Of a stretch of DNA of 14,153 nucleotides, positions 1 through 6,923 are shown piece by piece. A program made the translations under genes and the position numbers. The stretch covers positions 4,149 to 18,301 of the forward strand of contig JAJFMR010000032.1 in NCBI GenBank assembly GCA_020696915.1. Direction: 5' to 3'. This DNA is from Rhizobiaceae bacterium (GTDB lineage Bacteria; Pseudomonadota; Alphaproteobacteria; Rhizobiales; Rhizobiaceae). Within the stretch, counting starts at the first letter, position 1. Every line of letters begins with the position of its first letter. The notes beneath the pieces were generated by a model. The model ran no database searches, was not told the origin of the DNA, and saw only the letters and a program-made list of their open reading frames with translations.

Positions 1-14
1 CGGAATCGAGCCTA

Positions 15-31
15 TTTAGAACTATTCCAGG
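15..31 (+). promoter_or_regulatory. Candidate Irr (iron control element) box upstream of nfu
   Basis: The sequence TTTAGAACTATTCCAGG matches the rhizobial Irr-box consensus as I recall it (TTTAGAA, three free bases, TTCTAAA) at 11 of 14 fixed positions. The left half is perfect and the right half is degenerate. It ends 32 bases before the nfu start codon. Irr controls heme and Fe-S genes in Rhizobiales, so an Fe-S scaffold gene is a sensible target. The assignment rests on consensus recall and has not been scored. Confidence 0.5.
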
Positions 32-63
32 AAAGCCGGATCAAGACCGGGGAGAGCGAGACC

Positions 64-639
64 ATGTTCATCCAGACCGAGGCGACACCCAATCCGGCAA
101 CCCTCAAATTTCTGCCCGGCAAGGAAGTCCTGGCAAGCGGTACCGCCGATTTTCGGGATGCTGCGGCCGCCGCCGCGGCATCTCCTCTGGCAGGCAGGCT
201 GTTTGCCATTCCGGGCGTTGCCGGCGTGTTCTTTGGCTACGATTTCGTGACCGTCACCAAGTCGGACGGTCCGGAATGGCAGCATCTCAAGCCAGCCATT
301 CTCGGCGCCATCATGGAGCATTTCATGTCCGGCGCACCGGTCATGGCGAGCGGCAGCCAGGCTGCCGCCGACCGGGCCGATCAGGATGGTGAATTCTACG
401 ACACGGCCGATTCGGAGATCGTGCTCACCATCAAGGAACTGCTGGAAACGAGGGTGCGCCCCGCTGTTGCCCAGGACGGCGGCGACATCACGTTCCGCGG
501 CTATGAGAACGGCGTCGTCTTCCTGAACATGAAGGGCGCCTGCGCCGGCTGCCCGTCCTCCACCGCAACCCTGAAGCACGGCATCCAGAACCTGCTGCGC
601 CACTTCGTGCCGGAAGTGCAGCAGGTCGAGCAGGTCTGA
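64..639 (+). CDS. NifU-family Fe-S cluster scaffold protein (NFU1 type)
   Basis: This 191-residue cytoplasmic protein should hold and deliver Fe-S clusters to client apoproteins. Residues 1 to about 90 form an Nfu N-terminal domain (start MFIQTEATPNPATLKFLPG, a family hallmark). Residues about 115-188 form the NifU C-terminal domain, with the cluster-binding CxxC pair C160 and C163 in the motif GACAGCPSS. Length and two-domain order fit mitochondrial NFU1 and its alphaproteobacterial relatives rather than E. coli NfuA, whose N-domain is A-type-like. The ATG is preceded by GGGGAG at 49-54, nine bases upstream. A run of seven alanines (33-39) lies in a surface-like part of the N-domain. A possible Irr box lies upstream and a terminator hairpin follows, so the gene looks monocistronic. 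The family call is secure; the identity of clients is unknown. Confidence 0.95.
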   Translation: MFIQTEATPNPATLKFLPGKEVLASGTADFRDAAAAAAASPLAGRLFAIPGVAGVFFGYDFVTVTKSDGPEWQHLKPAILGAIMEHFMSGAPVMASGSQAAADRADQDGEFYDTADSEIVLTIKELLETRVRPAVAQDGGDITFRGYENGVVFLNMKGACAGCPSSTATLKHGIQNLLRHFVPEVQQVEQV

Positions 640-671
640 CCCAGTCGGGGCCGCACGTCGCGGCGCAACAA

Positions 672-696
672 AAAACCGGGCGAAGGGCCCGGTTTT
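672..696. terminator. Bidirectional intrinsic terminator between nfu and the L,D-transpeptidase gene
   Basis: A perfect 10-bp stem, AAAACCGGGC (672-681) and GCCCGGTTTT (687-696), encloses the loop GAAGG. Read on + it ends in TTTT; read on - it is followed by six T (positions 675-670). It sits between two convergent genes, so it can stop both transcripts. Confidence 0.85.
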
Positions 697-731
697 CCGT
701 TCTGGACGTCCGTGTTGCCGAGACGGTCCGC

Positions 732-1346
732 CTACCTGACGATGACCTTGGCGCCGACCGAGGTACGGTCGAACAGGTCGATGATGTCCTGGTTCAGGAG
801 CCGGATGCATCCCGACGACATCGCCTTGCCGATGGAGTGCCATTCCGGCGTGCCGTGCAGCCGGTAGCCTGAATCGCCGCCCTTGTTGAAAAGATAGAGT
901 GCTCTCGCGCCGAGCGCGTTCCTGGGGCCGGGCGGCTGGCCGCTGCGCCATTTTGCGAGTTCCGGCTGGCGCCTGATCATTTCCGCCGGCGGGGTCCATA
1001 CCGGCCATTCCCGCTTGATGGCGATGCGCGCCGTGCCCTTCCATTCGAAACCCTCGCGGCCGACCCCGATGCCGTACCGCATCGCCTTGCCCCCGGGCAT
1101 CACGAAATAGAGATGTTTCTCGCCGGTATCGACGATGATCGTGCCCGGTTTTTCCCTCGTATCGAGGTTGACCACCTGGCGGCGATACTTTGCGGGCACC
1201 TGGCCGATCGGGATTGCCGGGACCTGGTAGCCGAGGTCCCGCCGCGCCTTGTAGTCGCCGACGAACTGCGAACCGCCTGTCGTGCAGCCGGCAAGCGCCG
1301 TTACCAGGATGAGTCCGGCAGCGAACAGCTTGGATGTCATGCGCAT
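732..1346 (-). CDS. L,D-transpeptidase (YkuD domain) lipoprotein
   Basis: This 204-residue protein is predicted to make 3-3 peptidoglycan cross-links or attach proteins to peptidoglycan in the periplasm. Residues 1-20 are a lipoprotein signal peptide ending in the lipobox L-A-G-C, with lipidated C21. The YkuD catalytic domain covers about 65-204. H164 in RLHGTPEWHSIG and catalytic C180 in MSSGCIRLLNQD fit the family pattern of His, then S-x-G-C-x-R-x-x-N. The ATG at 1346 has only a weak GGGGA upstream; a second in-frame ATG at 1340 would remove two residues. The gene faces nfu and shares its terminator, and no partner is adjacent. Rhizobiales carry many paralogs of this family, so the exact cross-linking role cannot be read from sequence. 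Confidence 0.93.
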   Translation of the reverse strand: MRMTSKLFAAGLILVTALAGCTTGGSQFVGDYKARRDLGYQVPAIPIGQVPAKYRRQVVNLDTREKPGTIIVDTGEKHLYFVMPGGKAMRYGIGVGREGFEWKGTARIAIKREWPVWTPPAEMIRRQPELAKWRSGQPPGPRNALGARALYLFNKGGDSGYRLHGTPEWHSIGKAMSSGCIRLLNQDIIDLFDRTSVGAKVIVR

Positions 1347-1660
1347 TGGGTGGTCCCCAGCCCGGGCCCCGATTCGAGCCTCATTTTCGCCGCTATTCTT
1401 AAGAGCACCGCCTCCCCTGCCAAGCCCATAATGCCTGCCTGGGCCACCTCGGGCCCAGCTAGTCCGACGCTATGGCATTTCGGCAACAGCCATCACAGAA
1501 ATGTGAAGCAGAATCAACGTATCAGCACCCGCCGAATGGGCGTCGGTCGTCGCGAGGACCGTTTGGCCATACCCGCCCGGAACAAACATGTTTGCCATCA
1601 CGTTCGAACGACGCTGGGACCAAGCGGGCCGATTTGGCTTGCAAGCTGAATTGGGTATCG
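1347..1660. other. Divergent intergenic region between the L,D-transpeptidase and mannosyltransferase genes
   Basis: This 314-base spacer must carry the promoters for two diverging genes. I see no confident -35/-10 pair. It holds one small hairpin (1439-1458) and a 12-bp palindrome, CAAACATGTTTG (1583-1594), which is within chance expectation. An in-frame upstream extension of the mannosyltransferase frame (ATG at 1472) runs through it. That extension encodes a polar, membrane-unlike stretch and is probably untranslated. Confidence 0.5.
1439..1458. repeat. Small inverted repeat in the divergent spacer
   Basis: CTGGGCC (1439-1445) and GGCCCAG (1452-1458) form a 7-bp stem around a 6-base loop. 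No T-run follows on either strand, so it is not a typical terminator. It could be an operator or part of a leader RNA; its function is unknown. Confidence 0.4.
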
Positions 1661-2821
1661 ATGTCGATCACAGGCATGGCAGTCCGGCGGCCGCAAGACC
1701 GCTCCCTCACGCTCGTTCTCGTTTGCATCCCGCTGCTGTTTCTGGCGAGCGGCGTTGCCATTCGCTACCTCGCCTTCGCTGCCGGCGCACCCGACGCCTC
1801 GTTCGGCGACTATGTCTCGGCCATGTGCCGCTGGGACTGCGGCTGGTATCTGGGATTGGCCGAGCACGGCTACGAGCCTTTTCCGATGCCGGAGGGCAGG
1901 AACGTCGGGAGCTGGGGGTTCTTCCCGCTCTTTCCGGCGGTCGTCGCGGTGGTCCGCAACGCTCTCGATCTGCCGACGCTCCACGCCGCGCTGCTCGTCT
2001 CGGCGATTTGCAGCTACGCGTCCTGCCTGCTGGCCTGGCCCCTCCTCGAGAGAAACCTCCGCGCCTATGTCCTCTACTCGGCCTTCGTGCTGAGCGGCCC
2101 CTTTTCCTTCCACAACATGTCGGGGCTTACCGAGGGGCTGATGCTCCTGCTGATGACGGTGGTGTTCGTCGCCCTCAGGCGGTCGGCCTGGCTTAGTGCG
2201 GGACTTGCGACTGCCCTGCTGTCTGCCACCCGCTTGGTCGGGGTTTTCGCGGTGCTGGCGCTCGTCGTCGACATGTACCACCGGCACCGCAGCCAGGGCG
2301 GCACCCCATCGTCGTTCCTCCGCCATGTGCTCGCCCGGCCGGACCTCCTGCTTGCCATTGTAATCTCGCCCGTCGGTTTGTTTTCCTACATGCTGCTGCT
2401 CTACCTCACGGTCGGCGACGGGCTGGCCTTCGGCCATGTCCAGCGGGCCTTCGGGCGTGTGCTCGGCAATCCGGCGATGTATCTGTGGAACAATCTCGCA
2501 AATACGCCGCAAACCGGATGGTGGCCGACCGCCCACCAATGGAGCGGCCTTGCCGTCATTACAGGCCTCGGCCTGTGCGCCGTCCTGGCGTTCCGGAGGC
2601 AGTATGGTGCGGCGATATTCTGCATCGTCTGCATCGTGCTGCCGATCACCTCGGGATTGGCTTCGATCGTCAGGTACGTCGCCGCGCTGGTGCCGCTGAC
2701 GACCACGCTGATGATGCTGCTGGCCGGGCGCGTGCTCTTCGTCCCGTCCCTCCTCGTGTTGCTGTGGGCCAGCTATTTCGTCACCCGCGCCTGGTTTGGA
2801 GGCTTCCTTGCGCTCGTCTAG
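1661..2821 (+). CDS. PIG-V-like integral membrane mannosyltransferase
   Basis: The product (386 residues from this start) is a polytopic inner-membrane protein. It resembles bacterial members of the PIG-V/GPI mannosyltransferase 2 group, which use lipid-linked sugar donors to glycosylate a substrate on the far side of the membrane. Supporting motifs are RWDCGWYLGLAEHGY (58-72), with the acidic D60 expected in the first loop, then GFFPLFP (86-92) and a TEGLMLL segment. Many hydrophobic segments follow to the C-terminus. I chose ATG 1661 because the in-frame extension back to 1472 is polar and unlike the family. ATG 1676 is a second possibility, and no good ribosome site marks either. The stop overlaps the next gene by 14 bases, implying coupled translation. 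Acceptor and sugar are unknown. Confidence 0.8.
   Translation: MSITGMAVRRPQDRSLTLVLVCIPLLFLASGVAIRYLAFAAGAPDASFGDYVSAMCRWDCGWYLGLAEHGYEPFPMPEGRNVGSWGFFPLFPAVVAVVRNALDLPTLHAALLVSAICSYASCLLAWPLLERNLRAYVLYSAFVLSGPFSFHNMSGLTEGLMLLLMTVVFVALRRSAWLSAGLATALLSATRLVGVFAVLALVVDMYHRHRSQGGTPSSFLRHVLARPDLLLAIVISPVGLFSYMLLLYLTVGDGLAFGHVQRAFGRVLGNPAMYLWNNLANTPQTGWWPTAHQWSGLAVITGLGLCAVLAFRRQYGAAIFCIVCIVLPITSGLASIVRYVAALVPLTTTLMMLLAGRVLFVPSLLVLLWASYFVTRAWFGGFLALV
2798..2802 (+). promoter_or_regulatory. Ribosome binding site GGAGG deciding the start of the next gene
   Basis: GGAGG lies five bases before the TTG at 2808, within the last codons of the mannosyltransferase. It favours this TTG over the in-frame TTG at 2796, which precedes the motif and has no comparable site. 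Confidence 0.6.
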
Positions 2822-3479
2822 AAAGCTTTCGACCCCGCGCTGGAGGCTACCGGCCTATGGTCTCGTCGCCGCACTGGCGGCTGCGGAAGCCACGATCCTG
2901 TGGCTCGCCCTCCACCCCAGGGTCCATCCCGACTATCGCGCCTTTTACATCGACCGCACCACGACGTGCCTGAACAAGGAGGTCGTCGGCACCTATCGTC
3001 TTGGGGAGACCGTTTCGTTTCGGCCGGACGGCGCGAAGCGGTCGAACCCCCTGAAAGTCTGCGGCTGGACGGGTGCAGCGGGCAACGGCACCCACTCCCG
3101 CGGGCATACCTCGATCTTGCGGATTGCGCTGGCCGATCCGCCGCCCGAGGGCCTGACGGGGACCGTCGAACTGGCTCCTGTCACCCGCCCCGGCGCCGGA
3201 GACCGGCAGGTCCTGATCTCCGTCAACGACGTGGAGGTGACGAGGGTCACGCTTGCGGCGCCGGAGCCCCGTAATGTGGTCTTCGAAATACCGGACTTCG
3301 CCGTCGAAGGATCGGATCGGCTCGACATCCGCTTCGATTATCCGAACCCGCTGCCGACCGGTCCGATGGCCAGCAATACGAATGACCGCGCCATCAAATT
3401 GTTGTCGCTGAGGGTCGCGCCGGGCATGGCTGACCAGCTGGTCGGCAGCCGGCCCCGCAACGGGATGTCCTTGCGGTGA
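2808..3479 (+). CDS. Membrane-anchored beta-rich hypothetical protein
   Basis: This protein of about 223 residues is not a family I can name. Residues about 15-36 form a single hydrophobic helix after a basic N-terminus, suggesting an inner-membrane anchor with the rest outside. The remainder alternates short beta-like stretches. The segment 102-203 (LRIALADPP, VLISVNDVEV, VVFEIPDFAV, LDIRFDYPNP, AIKLLSLRVAP) resembles a jelly-roll found at the ends of many rhizobial polysaccharide-related membrane proteins. C54 and C85 could pair. It starts at TTG behind a good GGAGG and overlaps the mannosyltransferase stop by 14 bases, so the two probably act together, for example as an accessory glycan-binding subunit. 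That role is an inference. Confidence 0.72.
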   Translation: MRSSRKLSTPRWRLPAYGLVAALAAAEATILWLALHPRVHPDYRAFYIDRTTTCLNKEVVGTYRLGETVSFRPDGAKRSNPLKVCGWTGAAGNGTHSRGHTSILRIALADPPPEGLTGTVELAPVTRPGAGDRQVLISVNDVEVTRVTLAAPEPRNVVFEIPDFAVEGSDRLDIRFDYPNPLPTGPMASNTNDRAIKLLSLRVAPGMADQLVGSRPRNGMSLR

Positions 3480-3505
3480 CGGAACTTTCCGGGACCGGGC
3501 GACTT

Positions 3506-3524
3506 CTCTCCGAAACAGGGAGAG
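3506..3524 (+). repeat. Hairpin covering the yidB ribosome binding site
   Basis: CTCTCC (3506-3511) can pair with GGAGAG (3519-3524) around a 7-base loop. The 3' arm is the ribosome binding site of the YidB gene, whose ATG is at 3529. Pairing could reduce translation initiation; the stem is only 6 bp. Confidence 0.35.
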
Positions 3525-3528
3525 CATC

Positions 3529-4020
3529 ATGGCAAAAAGCGCAAATCTCGGCAAAGTCGCACTCGCAATGCTGGGCCTGCTGGCATTCCAGAACCGCGAC
3601 AAGATCGGCGAAATGATCCGCGGCGCCGGGCAGGGCAAGGATCCGAACGATCCGCAGGGCGGCGGCCTGCTCGACCAGTTGTCCAGCGCGACGTCGGGAA
3701 CCGCCATCGGCGATGTGCTGGACAGGTTCCGCCAGGCCGGCGCCGGGTCGAAAGTCGATTCCTGGGTGCGCAAAGGCCCGAACGAGCCGATCGAGGCGCG
3801 TGACGTGGAAAAGGCCATCGACGAGGAGACGCTCGCCTCGCTGTCGCGGCAGACAGGGCTTTCACGCGACGACCTGATCGCCAGGATCACCCGTGATCTT
3901 CCCGATGCGGTGGACAAGATGACACCGGAGGGCGAACTGCCGACCGGCTATCACGCGCGCGACGACGAGCCGACGCTGCTGGACGACCTGCCGTCTCGCG
4001 GGACTGGCCGCCCCGTCTGA
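3529..4020 (+). CDS. YidB/DUF937 family protein
   Basis: This 163-residue protein belongs to the YidB (DUF937) family, which has no established biochemical role. The diagnostic block is clear: GDVLDRFRQAGAGSKVDSWV (64-83), then GPNEPIEARDVEKAI, then SLSRQTGLSRDDLIARI and LPDAVDKMTPEGELP (about 125-143). The N-terminal 25 residues are mildly hydrophobic (LGKVALAMLGLLAFQ), followed by a gly-rich linker. The C-terminal tail of about 20 residues is acidic and presumably disordered. The ATG has GGGAGAG just upstream, inside a possible hairpin. It follows the mannosyltransferase pair by 49 bases on the same strand, but cotranscription is uncertain. Family call is strong; function unknown. Confidence 0.88.
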   Translation: MAKSANLGKVALAMLGLLAFQNRDKIGEMIRGAGQGKDPNDPQGGGLLDQLSSATSGTAIGDVLDRFRQAGAGSKVDSWVRKGPNEPIEARDVEKAIDEETLASLSRQTGLSRDDLIARITRDLPDAVDKMTPEGELPTGYHARDDEPTLLDDLPSRGTGRPV

Positions 4021-4064
4021 TACTTCGCCGACCGCCGGAGTTTGGAGCGCCCATCCGCCGACCA

Positions 4065-4097
4065 GGCGGCAGACCGGTCGACGCCGACCGGGCCGCC
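4065..4097. terminator. GC-rich hairpin between convergent genes, candidate bidirectional terminator
   Basis: GGCGGC (4065-4070) pairs with GCCGCC (4092-4097), and CCGGTCG (4074-4080) pairs with CGACCGG (4085-4091). Together they give a 13-bp stem with a 3-base bulge (AGA) and the loop ACGC. It lies in the 80-base gap between the YidB gene and the oppositely oriented kinase gene. There is no T-run, so it may be a weak or factor-assisted terminator or a 3'-end stabiliser. Confidence 0.5.
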
Positions 4098-4100
4098 GCT

Positions 4101-5057
4101 TCAGGCCGGTCCGGGCCGCCGGTCTGTCCCCGCAAGCAGCGCCTCGACCTCGGGTAGCGCCGGCATGGAGGGCGCGGTGCCCGGCCTCGTTACGGAAATG
4201 CCGGCCACCGCACAGGCGAATTCGAGCGCTCGGACCGGTTCCATGCCGGCGGCAAGCGCTGCGGCAAAGCCGCCGTTGAAGGCGTCCCCGGCGCCGGTCG
4301 TCTCGAGCACCGGCCCCGCCCGGAAGGCAGGGAAATGCTCCGACCGCGCGGCCGAGTGCAGCAGCGCGCCTTTCTCGCCGAGCGTGACGATGGCGGTCCC
4401 GACGCCCAGCTCGAGCAGCCTGCCGGCGGCAATCCGCGCCTCGTCGATCGTCTCGACTTTCATCCCCGTCAGCTCTCCGGCCTCCGTCTCGTTCGGAGTG
4501 ATGTAGTCGCAAAGCCCATAGAGCGCCGCTGGCAGTGCGGCTGCCGGAGCCGGGTTGAGGATCGTCGTGACGCCCGCCGCCCTTGCAAGCTCGAGCGCAT
4601 GAAAAGCCGTGGCCATGGGCTGTTCGAGTTGTGTCACGAAAACGCCGGCCGAGCGGATCAGGCCGCCGTTGGCGTCGATGTCGGCCGGTGAGATCAGGGC
4701 TGCAGCGCCCGGGCATACGATGATTGCATTGTTGCCGGTGCTTTCCTCGATGAAGATGTAGGCAGCCCCGGTGTAGCTTTCCGGCGTCTCGATGACCTGC
4801 GCCTTGACCCCGGCTTTCGACCAAGTGGCCCGCGCCATCTCGGCAAAGGGATCGCGGCCGAGACGGGTGATGAAGGTCACGTCGGCGCCGAGCCGGCCCG
4901 CCGCGACAGCCTGGTTGGAACCCTTGCCCCCCGGACCGAGCCGGAAATCGCTGCCGAGCAGGGTTTCACCCATCCTGGGTGGCCGCGTCGCCCGATAGGC
5001 CGTATCGGCGACGAACACCCCGAGGACGACGACGGCTTTTCCGGCATTGCCCATCAT
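4101..5057 (-). CDS. PfkB/ribokinase-family carbohydrate kinase
   Basis: This 318-residue cytoplasmic kinase should transfer phosphate from ATP to a sugar hydroxyl. The ribokinase signatures are all present: GPGGKGSNQAVAAGRLG (41-57) for sugar binding, NPAPA (168-172), TPNETEAGELTG (187-198), and TTGAGDAFNGGFAAAL (253-268) with the anion hole and catalytic D258. Length matches ribokinase (about 300-320). I start it at ATG 5057, which gives the classic four-base ATGA overlap with the stop of the mutarotase gene. The longer frame back to 5141 lies inside that gene. The pairing with a mutarotase supports a freshly imported monosaccharide as substrate. Ribose is the default family guess, but the CUT1-type transporter next door is atypical for ribose, so the substrate stays open. 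Confidence 0.93.
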   Translation of the reverse strand: MMGNAGKAVVVLGVFVADTAYRATRPPRMGETLLGSDFRLGPGGKGSNQAVAAGRLGADVTFITRLGRDPFAEMARATWSKAGVKAQVIETPESYTGAAYIFIEESTGNNAIIVCPGAAALISPADIDANGGLIRSAGVFVTQLEQPMATAFHALELARAAGVTTILNPAPAAALPAALYGLCDYITPNETEAGELTGMKVETIDEARIAAGRLLELGVGTAIVTLGEKGALLHSAARSEHFPAFRAGPVLETTGAGDAFNGGFAAALAAGMEPVRALEFACAVAGISVTRPGTAPSMPALPEVEALLAGTDRRPGPA

Positions 5058-5515
5058 GCCGGCTCCGCATCGGGCGCGACTACCCCCTTGCGGAATGCGA
5101 AGCAGCCATAGAAGCGCCGTTCCCCGGTCTGGATCACGCAATACGCTTTTCTGGCGCGTTCATAGAAGGCATAGCGCTCGATCGGCAGCATCGTCCAGGC
5201 GCGTCCCTCGGCAGCATCGATGACCTCCTGCACCTCGCGCTGCACCGGCGGGATTTCGTCCGGACTGCCGACGATCTCCATGCGCGCGGCGGCATCGTCG
5301 ACGAAGCTGTCGAGCGGATACACGGACAGAATGGCGGCCGCCGCCTCGGCGCTGGTCGTATTGTCGATCCTGAGCAGCTTGCCCAGCCGCGTCTGCCGGG
5401 CGGTCGCATCGGACGGAAAGTTGGTGTCCGCGATGATCAGGTCGTCGCCGTGGCCCATCGCCCTCAGCGCGTAGAGAACATCGGCGTTGAGCAGCGGATT
5501 GATTCCCTTGAGCAC
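5054..5515 (-). CDS. RbsD/FucU-family sugar mutarotase (FucU-like)
   Basis: This 153-residue protein belongs to the RbsD/FucU family of sugar mutarotases, which interconvert sugar anomers or ring forms. It opens LKGINPLLNADVLYALRAMG, typical of FucU, followed by HGDDLIIADTNFP (22-34) with the family's catalytic His (H22) and D30. The C-terminal IERYAFYERARKAY (112-125) and the ending TGERRFYGCFAFRKG are also FucU-like. I start it at GTG 5515, because AGGAGG lies exactly five bases upstream and residue alignment begins there. The longer frame to 5737 is inside the ABC ATPase gene. It is 46 bases downstream of the ATPase gene and overlaps the kinase by ATGA, so the three form one operon. L-fucose is a possible but unproven substrate. 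Confidence 0.9.
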   Translation of the reverse strand: MLKGINPLLNADVLYALRAMGHGDDLIIADTNFPSDATARQTRLGKLLRIDNTTSAEAAAAILSVYPLDSFVDDAAARMEIVGSPDEIPPVQREVQEVIDAAEGRAWTMLPIERYAFYERARKAYCVIQTGERRFYGCFAFRKGVVAPDAEPA

Positions 5516-5520
5516 TGCAT

Positions 5521-5526
5521 CCTCCT
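5521..5526 (-). promoter_or_regulatory. Ribosome binding site AGGAGG fixing the GTG start of the mutarotase
   Basis: On the minus strand AGGAGG is followed by ATGCA and then GTG (5515). The ATG in that spacer is in another frame. This strong site settles a GTG start that would otherwise be missed. Confidence 0.8.
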
Positions 5527-5561
5527 GTTGCCGAACAGTACGTTTGCCGCGCCTGCCAATG

Positions 5562-6620
5562 TCACAGCCGCTTGCCGGTGGCGGGATCGAACAGATGTGC
5601 GGCCTCCGGGCGCGGCCTGAGCGTGAGCGTGTCGCCGGGCCGGAAATCGTGCCGTTCGCGAAACAGCGCCACGAAGCTCCTGTCGCCGAGGCGAAGCACC
5701 ACCATAGTCTCGGAGCCGGTCGGCTCGACGACCGCAACGACGGCCGGGAAACCTTCGGGCGACATGTCGAAATGCTCGGGCCGGATGCCGTAGACGACCT
5801 CCTGGCCTTCGGCGACCGCCGGGCCGGCCGCGAATGGAAGCATCGTGCCGCCGACCTCGACGGCCGGGTTGCCGTTGCTGCGTACCACGCCGCGCAGAAA
5901 GTTCATCGCCGGCGAGCCGATGAACCCCGCCACGAACAGGTTCGCTGGCCGGTCGAAAAGCTCGAGCGGCCGGCCCGTCTGCTCGATGCGGCCGTCCTGC
6001 ATCACGACGATTTTGTCGGCCATCGTCATCGCCTCGACCTGGTCGTGGGTGACGTAGACCGTCGTCGCCTTCAGCCGCTGGTGAAGTTCCTTGATTTGCC
6101 CGCGCATCTGGACGCGCAGCTTGGCATCGAGGTTGCTGAGCGGCTCGTCGAACAGGAAGACCTGCGGATCTCGCACGATGGCGCGGCCCATGGCGACGCG
6201 CTGCCGCTGGCCGCCGGACAGCTGGCGCGGATAGCGGGCGAGATACGGCTCCAGGTTGAGAATTTCGGAGGCTTTCCGCACGCGCTCGGCGATGATGCCG
6301 GGGTCGGTCTTCCGCAGGCGTAGCGCAAACGCCATGTTCTCGGCCACCGTCTTGTGCGGATAGAGCGCGTAGTTCTGAAATACCATCGCGATGTCGCGCT
6401 TGGCGGGCGGCAGATGGTTGACGACCCGGTTGGAAATCACAATTTGACCTCCGGCGATGCTTTCGAGGCCCGCCACCATCCTGAGCAGCGTCGATTTTCC
6501 GCAGCCCGAGGGACCGACCAGCACCACGAATTCGCCATCGGCGATGTCGATGTCGACGTTGCGCAGAACCTCCACGGCTCCGAACGCCTTGGAAACGCCC
6601 CGGATCGATACCTGCGCCAT
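5562..6620 (-). CDS. CUT1-type sugar ABC transporter ATP-binding protein (MsmK/UgpC/MalK group)
   Basis: This 352-residue ATPase powers sugar import and should dimerise under the two permeases encoded divergently. In order: Walker A GPSGCGKST (36-44), Q-loop Q82, signature LSGGQRQRVAMGRA (134-147), Walker B VFLFDEP (154-160), D-loop SNLDAK, and switch H192 in YVTHDQVEA. Residues about 240-352 form the TOBE/OB regulatory domain seen in MalK and UgpC (FIGSPAMNFL, YGIRPEHFD, VVVLRLGDRSFVALF). The ATG at 6620 has GGGAGG upstream. It is the first gene of a minus-strand operon with the mutarotase and kinase and is separated from its binding protein and permeases by a shared 303-base control region. 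Family call is firm; exact sugar unknown. Confidence 0.95.
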   Translation of the reverse strand: MAQVSIRGVSKAFGAVEVLRNVDIDIADGEFVVLVGPSGCGKSTLLRMVAGLESIAGGQIVISNRVVNHLPPAKRDIAMVFQNYALYPHKTVAENMAFALRLRKTDPGIIAERVRKASEILNLEPYLARYPRQLSGGQRQRVAMGRAIVRDPQVFLFDEPLSNLDAKLRVQMRGQIKELHQRLKATTVYVTHDQVEAMTMADKIVVMQDGRIEQTGRPLELFDRPANLFVAGFIGSPAMNFLRGVVRSNGNPAVEVGGTMLPFAAGPAVAEGQEVVYGIRPEHFDMSPEGFPAVVAVVEPTGSETMVVLRLGDRSFVALFRERHDFRPGDTLTLRPRPEAAHLFDPATGKRL

Positions 6621-6731
6621 CGTCCCTCCCTTTCCGGCGAGCGTGAGGCTAGTCGGAGAGATTGGTCAAGTCCACATCCGCGGGCCGCGGCGGCGGTCCG
6701 GCAACACCTGCCGCGAGCGCGGGCAATTCCG

Positions 6732-6761
6732 TTGACTCGGCGGACGAGTTGCCGGAATACT
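6732..6761 (+). promoter_or_regulatory. Candidate sigma-70 promoter for the binding-protein operon
   Basis: TTGACT (6732-6737, five of six matches to TTGACA) is followed after 18 bases by AATACT (6756-6761, four of six matches to TATAAT). It would give a leader of roughly 155 bases before the ATG at 6924. Read by eye only. Confidence 0.4.
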
Positions 6762-6826
6762 GCCGGCGCTTTGCCAACGTTCTTGCCGGCGAGCATCTCG
6801 CGGAGGAGACGCTCAAGCCCGCCACT

Positions 6827-6845
6827 GCCGCTTTCGAAAGGCGGC
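6827..6845. promoter_or_regulatory. Near-palindrome, candidate operator downstream of the promoter
   Basis: GCCGCTTTCGAAAGGCGGC has a perfect core, CTTTCGAAAG, and arms GCCGC and GCGGC that pair with one extra base. The central CG is compatible with a LacI-type operator. Its place between promoter and start codon suits a repressor site, or an RNA hairpin. No regulator gene is visible in the window. Confidence 0.35.
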
Positions 6846-6923
6846 ATGGCGCGATGCCAGTCTGTCCTGGCCGGCTTGACGGGATGCGCCCGGCCCAAAG
6901 GTCAGCCTGGGAGGAATTTCGTC

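Larger units (their letters stand above)
6621..6923. promoter_or_regulatory. Divergent control region of the sugar transport locus
   Basis: This 303-base spacer must contain promoters for both the ATPase operon (-) and the binding-protein operon (+). On + there is a reasonable promoter (6732-6761), a near-palindrome (6827-6845), and the ribosome site GGGAGGAA (6909-6916) for the binding protein. On - there is TTGACC (6669-6664) at a plausible distance, but no convincing -10 follows it. TTGCCGG-type words recur at 6749, 6761 (TGCCGG) and 6783, with the inverse CCGGCAA at 6698; the word is also common elsewhere in this window. A 104-codon frame (6662-6976) passes through, but I see no support for it as a gene. 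Confidence 0.6.

Noticed and set aside
154..184. Alanine-codon run in nfu as an insertion or repeat expansion
   Set aside because: The run uses mixed alanine codons and lies in a variable linker of the N-domain; no sign of disruption of the flanking family motifs.
1583..1594. 12-bp palindrome CAAACATGTTTG as an operator
   Set aside because: A few such palindromes are expected by chance in 14 kb and nothing nearby supports a regulator site.
1472..1660. Upstream ATG extension of the mannosyltransferase
   Set aside because: The extra 63 residues are polar and low-complexity, unlike the family, which begins shortly before the first membrane helix; ATG 1661 fits better.
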